Shown here: piece by piece, positions 27,066 through 35,339 of the stretch
How positions within the stretch are numbered: position 1 is the first letter of the stretch
Layout of the letters: each line of letters opens with the position of its first letter
Assembly (NCBI GenBank): GCA_946402735.1
Contig: CAMIXH010000004.1
Coordinates: 1-49,356 of the forward strand
Length of the DNA: 49,356 nt
Reading direction: 5' to 3'
DNA from: an uncultured Mycoplasmatota bacterium
GTDB taxonomy: Bacteria; Bacillota_I; Bacilli_A; RF39; UBA660
Notes under the pieces: model-generated
The model's input: the letters and a program-made list of their open reading frames with translations, nothing else
The model's database searches: none
What the model was told of the DNA's origin: nothing
Program-made: the position numbers and the translations under genes

Positions 27066-27494
27066 ATGGATAATAAAGGAAGAGGAATTATTAGTTACAT
27101 ATTTGGATGGTTAGGAGGATTAATTGTTCTATGTGCATTTAAAGATAATGATAAGAAGACAACAATCCATGCTTGCCAAGCAATCATTGCTAATGTAGCG
27201 TATATTTTAATTAATATGATTTATAGATTTATTCCAATTACTATTCCACTATTTAGTTTAGTAATATTTGGTTTATATGTTGCTATAGTAGTAATGGGAA
27301 TTGTAAAAGTATGTAATAATGAAGAAGCTGAATTACCAGTAATTGGTAACTTAGCTAAATCAATATTTGCTAACAAAATTAATTCAGCACCAGATGTAGT
27401 TAATACTAATACAACTGAAACACCAAAAGAAGAACCAAAAGCTGAAGAACCAAAACAAGAAGAAGCTAAACCTGAAGAACCAAAAAATGAATAA
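27066..27494 (+). CDS. DUF4870/Tic20-like small membrane protein with acidic Pro/Glu/Lys tail
   Basis: The first 100 residues hold three hydrophobic segments with the DUF4870 pattern: GIISYIFGWLGGLIVL, HACQAIIANVAYILINMIYRF and VIFGLYVAIVVMGIVK. The last 30 residues are a low-complexity tail of repeated EEPK and EEAKPE units, probably cytoplasmic or wall-spanning. No enzymatic function is known for this family. An optimal AAGGAGGA lies seven bases before the ATG, and a terminator follows, so it is a single-gene transcript that is probably well expressed. Confidence 0.82.
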   Translation: MDNKGRGIISYIFGWLGGLIVLCAFKDNDKKTTIHACQAIIANVAYILINMIYRFIPITIPLFSLVIFGLYVAIVVMGIVKVCNNEEAELPVIGNLAKSIFANKINSAPDVVNTNTTETPKEEPKAEEPKQEEAKPEEPKNE

Positions 27495-27525
27495 TAAAAA
27501 GCAATGATTAATTCATTGTTTTTTA
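27495..27525 (+). terminator. Terminator of the DUF4870 gene
   Basis: CAATGA and TCATTG pair across a five-base loop and are followed by six Ts. Confidence 0.88.
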
Positions 27526-27577
27526 TAGAATAAAAAAAGCTTTTATGATATTATTTAAATGATATAAGAGGTATATT

Positions 27578-28633
27578 ATGAACATAGGTAGTATATGTGA
27601 AAATGGAGATATATTAAGTGTAATTAGAATTGTTAATATTCTTATTACTATCATTAAAATTATAATTCCAATAATATTAATGGTTACACTTATGATTGAT
27701 TACACAAGAGCTGTTTATAAAAATGATAGTGAAGCATTAGTTAGAACAAACAAAACTGCTAGTGGTAAAGTATTAGCTGCTATGTTAATATTTTTTATTC
27801 CAACATTTGTTAATGTAATAGCGGATATTTCTTCATATGATACAAAAGGAATTACTGCATGCATTGCTAATGCAACTCCAGAAAAAATAGAGGCTGCTTA
27901 TGTTTCATTTGCTCAAAAAATAGTAGATATTGCTAAAGAAGAAGTAACTGAACCAACATATTTGCAAGCTACTCAAGAAGTTAGTAAATTAAAGGAAAGT
28001 GAAGATAAATCAAGATTACAAAAAGAATTAGAAGAGATTAAAAAAGCTTTAGAAGAAAAGAAAAAGAAACAACAAGAAGAATGGGAAAGTCATCAAAAAA
28101 TAGAACGTGGTTGGATGTTTCCAGCAGGTAGTACAACAACTACTACTATTGGTGGAAAACTATTTGCTACAGATGCACCAGCTGGTACAAGATTAACTGC
28201 TTTCTTTGGTGGAAATGATTCAGTACATCAAGGATTAGGAGGAGGACATGGTGCGATTGATATTGGTCTTGGTAGAGGGACATACGTAATAGCTACTCGT
28301 TCTGGTACAGTAGTAAGTCCAACTGCAAGTGATAGAATAGACTATCCAGATTCATATATTAAACCTGATGAAAATGGTAAATATAATTGTGCTGGTTTAA
28401 AAGCAAATTATGTAAAAATAGATCATGGAGACGGAACAATGTCAGGTTATGCTCACTTCTTGGCAAATACTATTACAGTGAGAGCTGGAGATCATGTAGA
28501 CCAAGGACAAGTAATCGGACAAGTTGGTTCATCAGGATGTTCAACTGGTCCACATCTACACTTTGAAGTTTATGTTAATGGTACAAGAGTTGACCCACTG
28601 GATTATGTTTCTGTTACTAATCCAAGACCATAG
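27578..28633 (+). CDS. Two-TM module fused to an M23 peptidase
   Basis: The N-terminal module matches that of the 6679-7950 protein: Cys7 in ICENGD, two membrane segments (about 18-40 and 63-86), the charged loop KNDSEALVRTNK, FFIPTF with Pro75, and Cys95 in TACIAN. A Lys/Glu-rich coiled-coil linker (about 125-175) leads to an M23/LytM domain with HGAIDIGLG, YAHFLANT and the HLHFE motif, so all metal ligands are present. It should cut peptidoglycan peptides, and the predicted outside location of the C-terminus agrees. The AAGAGGT binding site lies six bases from the ATG. Start is well supported. Confidence 0.9.
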   Translation: MNIGSICENGDILSVIRIVNILITIIKIIIPIILMVTLMIDYTRAVYKNDSEALVRTNKTASGKVLAAMLIFFIPTFVNVIADISSYDTKGITACIANATPEKIEAAYVSFAQKIVDIAKEEVTEPTYLQATQEVSKLKESEDKSRLQKELEEIKKALEEKKKKQQEEWESHQKIERGWMFPAGSTTTTTIGGKLFATDAPAGTRLTAFFGGNDSVHQGLGGGHGAIDIGLGRGTYVIATRSGTVVSPTASDRIDYPDSYIKPDENGKYNCAGLKANYVKIDHGDGTMSGYAHFLANTITVRAGDHVDQGQVIGQVGSSGCSTGPHLHFEVYVNGTRVDPLDYVSVTNPRP

Positions 28634-28645
28634 AAAGGATTGGTT

Positions 28646-29329
28646 ATGAAAAAAGAAATAAAGAAAAAATTAAAAGTATTATTAATTGTTTTTATTGCAT
28701 TAACTATATTATTAATATTATTAAAAATATTTGGAAGTAAAAAAGATTATTCAGAATTGAAACCACTAAATGAAGATTATAAATATTTCTCAATACAATC
28801 AACAATTAATAGTGCTATTAATGATGATAATAAAAACTATATTACTACAAAAATATTATGTAAATCGCATGAAGAAACAGACTATTGTTTTGTAGGTGGA
28901 TATTTAATTGAATACATTGATTTTTCTAGTCCTACTTATGATGATAAAATTGGCTATGCTTTAATATTAAAAGGTAATACATATACCATGAAACAAATAG
29001 AGACAGATAATATAGAAACGTATGCTAATAATTATAATAAATATGAAGAATTAAAAGATGGTAAAGTATTACCTATAATTGATTACTCAGAAAAGAATAA
29101 ATTATCTAGTTATATATCAAACTTTATTAATCTTTTAATGTTTGATCAATCAAAAGCAAAATTATTAATATCTTCTAATAGTACTAAATCTATTAATGAA
29201 TTAAAAAGTTTAAGTTCAAATATTATTTCATATGAAAAAGAAGATAATACTTACACAATATTAGATTCAAATAATAATAGATTCAAAATAATTGAAACAT
29301 CAACTATGGATTATAAAATAGAATTATAA
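28646..29329 (+). CDS. Single-TM anchored protein of unknown function
   Basis: A basic N-terminus and one membrane segment (about residues 10-30) are followed by a roughly 195-residue hydrophilic domain rich in Asn, Lys and Ile. Two Cys residues (near 72 and 81) could pair outside the cell. I recognise no family. The ATG at 28646 follows AAGGA by six bases; an in-frame TTG at 28640 is less likely. It starts 12 bases after the module-M23 gene and ends at a terminator, so the two are probably co-transcribed. It may assist or restrain the hydrolase; this is speculation. Confidence 0.75.
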   Translation: MKKEIKKKLKVLLIVFIALTILLILLKIFGSKKDYSELKPLNEDYKYFSIQSTINSAINDDNKNYITTKILCKSHEETDYCFVGGYLIEYIDFSSPTYDDKIGYALILKGNTYTMKQIETDNIETYANNYNKYEELKDGKVLPIIDYSEKNKLSSYISNFINLLMFDQSKAKLLISSNSTKSINELKSLSSNIISYEKEDNTYTILDSNNNRFKIIETSTMDYKIEL

Positions 29330-29356
29330 AAGACAAGATTAATTCTTGTCTTTTTA
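29326..29356. terminator. Bidirectional terminator between convergent genes
   Basis: AAAGACAAG and CTTGTCTTT form a perfect stem with a short loop, with Ts on the plus side and Ts after the complementary stem on the minus side. It serves 28646-29329 and the nucleotidyltransferase gene. Confidence 0.85.
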
Positions 29357-30316
29357 CATTGTCATTTCATCTTCTTTTCTAACATTTCTAACAATCTGTT
29401 TTGTATTATTGTTTCTTCTTATCTCTTTTAGTTTATCTTTATCTATATATTCAGCTAATACTTCCATATCAGTTAAGTCTTTTTCTCTTCTTGATACACT
29501 CTTTAAATTATATACATGCTCTGTACTACATACATTTGCTAATACTCCATTACATTCACATCTATTATCAAATCTTAAATGAGTACCAGTTGGATTATAA
29601 TTTCTTTCTAGTCTATCAACAATTACTTCACCATTATATTCTCTTTGCAAATAATCAGTTGAAGTAATACTATTATCTTTTTCTCTTCTAAATGTTACAA
29701 AATCAACACTCATTCCATTATACACATTTGTAGAAGTTACTAAATGTGTATTTTTAGTATCAATAATAGTATGGAATTCATCTAAACTTGGAAATCTTAA
29801 ATCAGTAAAAGTAAAGCCACAATTCTCCATTACCATTTTAACTTTTTCAATATCTTCTTCGTTAATCATAATATCTATATCACTATGATATCTAAATAAT
29901 GGAACTCCATTTTGAATATAAGCAGGAAGTGATCCAATTACACAATAATCAATTCCTTCAATATTAAACATATTAGTTATTTGAGTAAAAGTATCTATTA
30001 TTAATTTATGATTTTCTTCTAGGGAAACAGGATTATCTTCTTTAACATTTCTCCCTTCATATTCTTCTTTTATTTCTTCAACAGAAGGAGCTATTTCAAG
30101 ATTGATATTATTAATCAAACTAAAAAAATACTCACATAAATCAGTATCATCTTTGCAATATTCATACACTATTTCATATAAATCTTTCATTACTTCTGCA
30201 TCAGACATAGTAGGATAATTTTTAGTCCTTTTACTAATTAAAATAGGATCTACAAATACTACTCTACTTAATGCATTAATAACACTAACAACTTGAACAT
30301 CTCTTCTATCAATCAT
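29354..30316 (-). CDS. Nucleotidyltransferase-fold protein
   Basis: The middle of the protein carries the nucleotidyltransferase pattern: DYCVIGSLPAYIQNGVPLFRYHSDIDIMI (about residues 120-150), with GS and the paired acidic residues DID. A later DFVTF may supply the third carboxylate. An N-terminal helical part of about 110 residues and a Cys-containing C-terminal part (RCECNGVLANVCS) have no recognised family. The substrate is unknown. GAGGGAG precedes the ATG. It diverges from murL and has its own extended -10 promoter. Confidence 0.7.
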   Translation of the reverse strand: MIDRRDVQVVSVINALSRVVFVDPILISKRTKNYPTMSDAEVMKDLYEIVYEYCKDDTDLCEYFFSLINNINLEIAPSVEEIKEEYEGRNVKEDNPVSLEENHKLIIDTFTQITNMFNIEGIDYCVIGSLPAYIQNGVPLFRYHSDIDIMINEEDIEKVKMVMENCGFTFTDLRFPSLDEFHTIIDTKNTHLVTSTNVYNGMSVDFVTFRREKDNSITSTDYLQREYNGEVIVDRLERNYNPTGTHLRFDNRCECNGVLANVCSTEHVYNLKSVSRREKDLTDMEVLAEYIDKDKLKEIRRNNNTKQIVRNVRKEDEMTM

Positions 30317-30343
30317 AAAACTCCCTCTACTTGTACTACTTCA

Positions 30344-30352
30344 ATTATACCA
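30344..30352 (-). promoter_or_regulatory. Extended -10 promoter of the nucleotidyltransferase gene
   Basis: TGGTATAAT on the minus strand, 28 bases before the ATG at 30316. Confidence 0.55.
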
Positions 30353-30400
30353 TAAAACACTACCAAAAATTACTATTATATTAATAAAAATAATATTTTT

Positions 30401-30409
30401 TGGTATAAT
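30401..30409 (+). promoter_or_regulatory. Extended -10 promoter of murL-murD
   Basis: TGGTATAAT, 20 bases before the ATG. With its mirrored counterpart at 30344-30352 it creates a perfect ten-base inverted repeat across the divergent region. Confidence 0.6.
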
Positions 30410-30428
30410 TAAAAAAGGAAGTGATTAT

Positions 30429-31790
30429 ATGGATAATAATACTAAAGTAAATGAATTAAGAAATAAATATCCAGAGTTTAAATATAAAAGTTATATTATC
30501 AATGAAGATGATGATAATATTTATTTAGAATATAATTTTGAAATAACAAATCTATGTAAGTTTACTCCTACAATCACTATAAAAAAGAAAAACTATATTA
30601 AAGAAGATATAAAGAATAATAAAGTATTTGATAACTTAGTTTTCAACCTTGGACTTGTTGAACTAATATCATATTGGAAAAGTACTTTTTCTAAAAATGT
30701 TATTATTGAATGTGGTTATCTAAATGAAGAACAGATTAGTTTCTTTAAAAAGTTATACTACAATGGTCTAGGTGAATTAAGATATAGAAATAATATTCAA
30801 ATATCATATAAAGATTTTATGAATATTACTACTACTGGAGAAGAATTAGAACTATCTACTTCTAACGAAGAATATTCTGATTATATATTCCCAATTGGTG
30901 GTGGTAAAGATAGTAATGTTACTATTGAATTATTAAATAATAGTGAAGATAATTTATGTTTCATAGTTAATCCAAAAACAGTAACACTTGAATGTGCTAG
31001 ACTAAGCGGATTTGATAATGAACATATTATTGAAGTTAAAAGAACAATAGATCAAGATTTAATAAATTTAAATAATGATGGATTTATAAATGGACATACA
31101 CCATTCTCAGCAATGATTTCATTCTTAAGTACAATGGTTGGTTATTTAACTCATAAAAAATATGTTGCTCTTTCAAACGAATATTCTGCTAATGAATCAA
31201 ATATAGATGGAGAAAAAATTAATCATCAATATTCAAAGAGTTTAGAATATGAAAATGATTTTAGAGACTATGCTAGTAAATACTTATTTGTTAATACTGA
31301 ATACTTTAGTTTCTTAAGACCAATAAGTGAATATCAAATAGCTTATCTGTTCTCACATTTCGAAAAATATCATAAGACATTTAAGAGTTGTAATGTTGGT
31401 CTAAAAAAAGAACCATGGGTATGGTGTAACAATTGTGCTAAATGCTTATTCGTTTATATAATTCTTTCACCATTCTTATATAAAGAAAAATTAATAAATA
31501 TATTTGGTGAAGATTTATTTGAAAAGAAAGAACTATTAGATTTATTTATTGATTTAACTGGTCATGGTAATCTAAAACCATTTGATTGTGTTGGTACATT
31601 CTATGAAAATAGATATGCTGTTAGTAAAACAATAGAAAAGATTGGTGAAAGCTATCTTCCATATCTACTTAGATATTATAAAGAACACTTCAAACTTGAA
31701 GATACATCAATAGATATTTTAAAAGATTGGCATGATGATAATAATTTAAATGAAGAACAAGCAAATATATTAAAGGACTGGTTTAAATGA
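30429..31790 (+). CDS. murL: UDP-MurNAc-L-Ala-L-Glu epimerase (MurL)
   Basis: MurL epimerises the terminal L-Glu of UDP-MurNAc-L-Ala-L-Glu to D-Glu, a route described in Xanthomonas oryzae that replaces glutamate racemase with MurD2 plus MurL. Family landmarks appear in order: GLGELRYRNN (near residue 115), PIGGGKDSNV (near 155), INHQYSKSLEYE (near 265), YFSFLRPISE (near 295), a Cys-rich stretch FKSCN with WCNNCAKCLFVY (about 318-345), and LKPFDCVG (near 385). At 453 residues it matches the family. It overlaps the Mur ligase gene by ATGA, which strongly links the two functions. Confidence 0.85.
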   Translation: MDNNTKVNELRNKYPEFKYKSYIINEDDDNIYLEYNFEITNLCKFTPTITIKKKNYIKEDIKNNKVFDNLVFNLGLVELISYWKSTFSKNVIIECGYLNEEQISFFKKLYYNGLGELRYRNNIQISYKDFMNITTTGEELELSTSNEEYSDYIFPIGGGKDSNVTIELLNNSEDNLCFIVNPKTVTLECARLSGFDNEHIIEVKRTIDQDLINLNNDGFINGHTPFSAMISFLSTMVGYLTHKKYVALSNEYSANESNIDGEKINHQYSKSLEYENDFRDYASKYLFVNTEYFSFLRPISEYQIAYLFSHFEKYHKTFKSCNVGLKKEPWVWCNNCAKCLFVYIILSPFLYKEKLINIFGEDLFEKKELLDLFIDLTGHGNLKPFDCVGTFYENRYAVSKTIEKIGESYLPYLLRYYKEHFKLEDTSIDILKDWHDDNNLNEEQANILKDWFK

Positions 31791-33139
31791 TAAAAGAAAT
31801 AATTGATTATTTAAAAGATAAAAAATTAGTTATATTGGGATTTGGTCGTGAAGGACAAGCAACATATAAACTAATAAGAAAATATTTAAAAGATAAAGAA
31901 ATATACATTAGAGATAAAAATCAAAGTATAAAAGATAATGAATTACTTAAAGATGATAACAATGTTATATTTGAATTAGGTGATTATTATTTAGATAATC
32001 TAGATAAATTTGATTTAATATTAAAATCACCTGGTATTGCTTTTAATACAATTGATATAACAAATATAAAAGATAAGATATCTTCAGAATTAGAATTATT
32101 ATTACAATTCTATAAAGGCAAAATAATAGCTATAACAGGTACTAAAGGTAAAAGTACAACGAGTTCATTAATATATCAAATGATAAAAGATAATGGATAT
32201 AATTGTTTACTTGCTGGAAATATTGGAACTGCTGTTTTTGAATTTATTGAAGATTTAGAATCACTTGATTATTTGGTTCTTGAACTTGGATGTCATCAAT
32301 TAGAATTTGTTACTCATTCACCACAATATGCAGTTCTTCTAAATATATTTGAAGAGCATTTAGATCATTATAGAAACTATGATGGCTATATAGAAGCAAA
32401 ATGTAATATATTTACTCATCAACGTGAAAATGATTATTTCATTTATAATTATGATAATGAAAAAGTAATGGAAAAAGTTAATAAATATAAACCAATTTCA
32501 CATAACTATTCAATATCATTTAGTGGTAATGAAAATGCTACTACATATTTCAAGAATAATAAAATATACTATAACAACAATGAAATATATGATGCATCAT
32601 GCGGAAGAAAACTATTAGGTATGCATAATGTTAATAATATAATGTTTGTTCTAACACTTGCTGAAATATTAAATCTAGATATAAATAAAGTAATTGAAAC
32701 AGTTAATAATTTTGAAGCATTACCTCATAGAATGGAATATGTTGGTGTATTTAATGGAATTACTTATTATAATGATTCAATATCAACAATACCAGCATCT
32801 TGTATTAATGCATTAAACTCTATAAAAGTTAATACTCTAATAATAGGTGGTCTAGATAGAGGAATAGATTATAGTGAACTAATAAATTATTTAAACAATT
32901 ATAATCTAAATAATCTTATTTGTATTCCAGATACAGGTCATAAAATAGCAAAACAAATCACAAATAAAAATACTAATGTATATTTAGAAGACGATTTATT
33001 AAATGCTATTAAAAGAGCAAAAGAAGTAACTAAAGAAGGAGAAATTTGTTTATTATCTCCAGCAGCTGCTTCATATAACACATTTAAAAACTTTGAAGAA
33101 AGAGGCAACTTCTTCAAAGAACATGTAAAAAATGATTAA
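31787..33139 (+). CDS. murD: MurD-type UDP-MurNAc-L-Ala glutamate ligase, possibly MurD2
   Basis: Mur ligases add amino acids to UDP-MurNAc in the cytosol. The P-loop GTKGKSTTSSLIY (about residues 117-129), the central LNIFEEHLDHYRNYDGYIEAK and the C-terminal PHRMEYVGVFNGITYYNDSIST are typical of MurD. Length is 450. The canonical MurD segment ELSSFQLE reads ELGCHQLE here (about 166-173), a deviation near the substrate site. Together with the overlapping murL, this suggests that the ligase adds L-Glu (MurD2 activity); sequence alone cannot prove it. AAAGGA precedes the ATG. Confidence 0.88.
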   Translation: MIKEIIDYLKDKKLVILGFGREGQATYKLIRKYLKDKEIYIRDKNQSIKDNELLKDDNNVIFELGDYYLDNLDKFDLILKSPGIAFNTIDITNIKDKISSELELLLQFYKGKIIAITGTKGKSTTSSLIYQMIKDNGYNCLLAGNIGTAVFEFIEDLESLDYLVLELGCHQLEFVTHSPQYAVLLNIFEEHLDHYRNYDGYIEAKCNIFTHQRENDYFIYNYDNEKVMEKVNKYKPISHNYSISFSGNENATTYFKNNKIYYNNNEIYDASCGRKLLGMHNVNNIMFVLTLAEILNLDINKVIETVNNFEALPHRMEYVGVFNGITYYNDSISTIPASCINALNSIKVNTLIIGGLDRGIDYSELINYLNNYNLNNLICIPDTGHKIAKQITNKNTNVYLEDDLLNAIKRAKEVTKEGEICLLSPAAASYNTFKNFEERGNFFKEHVKND

Positions 33140-33166
33140 AAAAGAGACCTAATTGTCTCTTTTATT
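33137..33166. terminator. Bidirectional terminator after murD
   Basis: AAAAGAGAC and GTCTCTTTT form a stem with a six-base loop and T-rich flanks on both strands; it also ends the convergent gene at 33167. Confidence 0.85.
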
Positions 33167-33904
33167 TTATTCAAATTTGAAATCAGTAACTACTTTAGTA
33201 CTTCCATCTTTTAATTTTAATGTTAATTGTGTTTCATTACACACATATTCACCAGATTTAATGCATTCTTGACTAAGAGTCATAATTTTATACCCTTTAA
33301 ATACGTTCTTTTTAAGCACTCCACCCAGTCCATCAGCATGATAATAATCAACTACTCCATTATCATGAATAAAATATATTGCATATTGTACATCAGTTGA
33401 TAAAGGATAATCTTTTACTATTACTTTTGTTATTTCATTAGGATTAATATCAAGTCTAACTATATTCGCACCATAAGCTTCTTCATTTTCTGGTTCGCAT
33501 TTATAATAACCAGTTTTTTTATTAATTCTTTTACCTATTCCATTAACTGTTAGTTCATATGCACATGAATATATATCATTCATGCTAACACTATCTATAT
33601 AATACAATCTATTTTGATATCCAATTATCATATAAGATCCATCTTCATTATTAACACTATATATGTTATATAATACTTTATCTTCAAAAATATCATAATA
33701 TGGAAGAGCATTACCACTACAATCAGCACATTCAGCACATTCACATGTATTTTCATTACTTATTTCATTAGTACATGTCTTTTGACCAGAAAGATAATGT
33801 ACAAGTTCTGCTATTAAAGTAACAATTCCTACCAAAGCAGCAACAGTTATTATTAAAGTTACTGTTTTGCTTAATATAATTTTATTATTCTTTTCTTTTA
33901 ACAT
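33167..33904 (-). CDS. Single-TM protein with a Cys-rich stalk, unknown function
   Basis: A short basic N-terminus and one membrane segment (about 12-35) are followed by a compact Cys-rich stretch, TCTNEI to CECAECADC (about 45-65, six Cys). A beta-rich external domain of about 170 residues comes next, with further Cys pairs near 115, 150 and 215. The spacing of Cys residues suggests disulfides or a metal site. I know no family for it. A -10 box (TATAAT at 33929-33934) and AGAGGAG lie upstream. It is transcribed alone. Confidence 0.72.
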   Translation of the reverse strand: MLKEKNNKIILSKTVTLIITVAALVGIVTLIAELVHYLSGQKTCTNEISNENTCECAECADCSGNALPYYDIFEDKVLYNIYSVNNEDGSYMIIGYQNRLYYIDSVSMNDIYSCAYELTVNGIGKRINKKTGYYKCEPENEEAYGANIVRLDINPNEITKVIVKDYPLSTDVQYAIYFIHDNGVVDYYHADGLGGVLKKNVFKGYKIMTLSQECIKSGEYVCNETQLTLKLKDGSTKVVTDFKFE

Positions 33905-33935
33905 ATCATTCTAGTCTCCTCTATACTTATTATAC

Positions 33936-33969
33936 AATAAAAAAGATAAACCTTTTATAGATTTATCTA
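33936..33969 (-). terminator. Terminator of the small membrane protein pair
   Basis: On the minus strand AGATAAA and TTTATCT pair across a loop of about eleven bases and are followed by TTTTTATTG. Confidence 0.75.
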
Positions 33970-33986
33970 TTATTTACACTTAGTTA

Positions 33987-34307
33987 TTAACTAATCCATC
34001 CCCATATTAGGAATTTATTAAATAGCCAAAACTCTTCTGCTACTATGTGATAGCTTAAATTATCTTCTGATGCTTGTTCATCCAATGCATATCTTTGAAT
34101 ATAATTAAAACCCAAACTAATATATTCTTCTTTATATTCTAAATCATCGCCATAACAAATAGCATCTTCTTTATCACAAAACACTTTATCTAAAATAATT
34201 AATGGTTTTGACTCGGTGTCATTTTTTAATCTTATACTTTCTTCAAAAATAAATGCAAAATATACAAGAATAATACTACAAATAACTATTAATATTTTCT
34301 TTAACAT
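33987..34307 (-). CDS. Small membrane-anchored protein, unknown function
   Basis: The 106 residues begin with an uncleaved-looking signal anchor (MLKKILIVICSIILVYFAFIF). A hydrophilic domain follows with two Cys (VFCDKEDAICYGD, near residues 44-51) and a Trp-rich end (EEFWLFNKFLIWGWIS). A strong AAGGAG lies before the ATG, 11 bases after the stand-alone two-TM gene, so the pair is probably one operon ending in the terminator at 33936. No family is recognised. Confidence 0.7.
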   Translation of the reverse strand: MLKKILIVICSIILVYFAFIFEESIRLKNDTESKPLIILDKVFCDKEDAICYGDDLEYKEEYISLGFNYIQRYALDEQASEDNLSYHIVAEEFWLFNKFLIWGWIS

Positions 34308-34318
34308 TTTATATCTCC

Positions 34319-34615
34319 TTAATCTACAATTTCTATATTAGTTACTTCTTGTTTACCAAATAGACAATCATAAATAATTGGTCTATTGGTCATTTTTGAT
34401 ATTATTAAGAGTATTGTTGGAATAAATATAATAAAAATCATTATAGCTACTTTTATATTAATAGATTTATGTGCATTTTTTAATGCATTTTCATCTTTCT
34501 TTTTACGAGCTTCAATATATTCTTTCACACAAAAGATAAATAATATTACAATAGGAATTATTCCTATTAGTTTTATTATTAATCTCATATAAGTTGATCC
34601 ACTACATATTCCCAT
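34319..34615 (-). CDS. Stand-alone copy of the two-TM Cys-flanked module
   Basis: This 98-residue protein has the same plan as the N-termini of the 6679, 27578 and 43822 proteins. It has Cys4 (GICSG), a first membrane segment (about 12-29), a charged loop KKKDENALKNAHK, a second segment ending FIIFIPTI (Pro66), and Cys84 (YDCLFG). The distance from the AL pair to the Pro, 21 residues, is identical in all four. It lacks a hydrolase domain and ends soon after the second Cys. GGAGAG precedes the ATG. The size and topology recall two-TM pilin-like subunits, but homology to any known family is not shown. Confidence 0.78.
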   Translation of the reverse strand: MGICSGSTYMRLIIKLIGIIPIVILFIFCVKEYIEARKKKDENALKNAHKSINIKVAIMIFIIFIPTILLIISKMTNRPIIYDCLFGKQEVTNIEIVD

Positions 34616-34639
34616 ATTGCTCTCCCTTGTTATTATATC

Positions 34640-34670
34640 ATATAAAAACAGTCATAAGACTGTTTTATTT
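34640..34670 (-). terminator. Terminator of the XRE regulator gene
   Basis: AAAACAGTC and GACTGTTTT pair across a four-base loop, T-rich on the minus-strand exit; the stem overlaps the XRE stop codon. Confidence 0.82.
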
Positions 34671-35270
34671 TATTACTTTCTTTTGCCAAGACCACTTATT
34701 ACATTCTGGACATTTCATATATCTAGTTCTTCCATAATGCATAGCCCATAATACCTTATTATATGATGGTACATATTTATGATGACACTTTCTGCATTCA
34801 TAATATCCAGCATTTTGTTCTATTCTAAGTAAGTAAAACATTCCAATCATGAATACAAATAGTGTTGGGAAAATAATCCATAACTTAGTACTTTCTTCCA
34901 TATCAATTATTGAAACAATAAAACATATTGCTAACCAGAAAAGAACTAATATTAATCCTAATACAATTTCTAATCTTAATAACAATCTATCTTTTTCTTC
35001 TTTCATTTTTGCCATCTCTAATAAGTTTTCTTCTAATTTCTTTTCATTATCTTTCATATCTACTTTTTCACCACTAAATAGATCATTAATAGAAATAGAC
35101 AATATTTCGCATAATTCAGGCATAGTTCCAGCATCAGGTAAACAAACACCATTTTCCCATTTGGAAATAGCTCTATCTGTTATATTTAATTTTTCAGCTA
35201 ATTCACTTTGAGTTAACTTTTTCTCTTTTCTTTTTTCTTGAATGAATTTTCCTATTTTTATTTGATCCAT
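34665..35270 (-). CDS. XRE family regulator with TM segments and zinc ribbon
   Basis: The N-terminal 60 residues are a Cro/C1-type helix-turn-helix: IGKFIQEKRKEKKLTQSELAEKLNITDRAISKWENG. After a short coiled stretch come two membrane segments (about 97-142), and the C-terminus is a zinc-ribbon-like region with CRKCHHKY and KCPECNKW. A DNA-binding domain tied to the membrane with a metal-binding tail suggests a sensor of the envelope or redox state; this is inference. AAGGAG lies before the ATG, with a possible -10 (TATACT) further upstream. It diverges from no gene and is transcribed alone. Confidence 0.85.
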   Translation of the reverse strand: MDQIKIGKFIQEKRKEKKLTQSELAEKLNITDRAISKWENGVCLPDAGTMPELCEILSISINDLFSGEKVDMKDNEKKLEENLLEMAKMKEEKDRLLLRLEIVLGLILVLFWLAICFIVSIIDMEESTKLWIIFPTLFVFMIGMFYLLRIEQNAGYYECRKCHHKYVPSYNKVLWAMHYGRTRYMKCPECNKWSWQKKVIK

Positions 35271-35339
35271 ATAGTTTCTCCTTTCATGATTAAAGTATAC
35301 TATAAAACACTATTATTTAACACGAACTCATAGTTGAGT

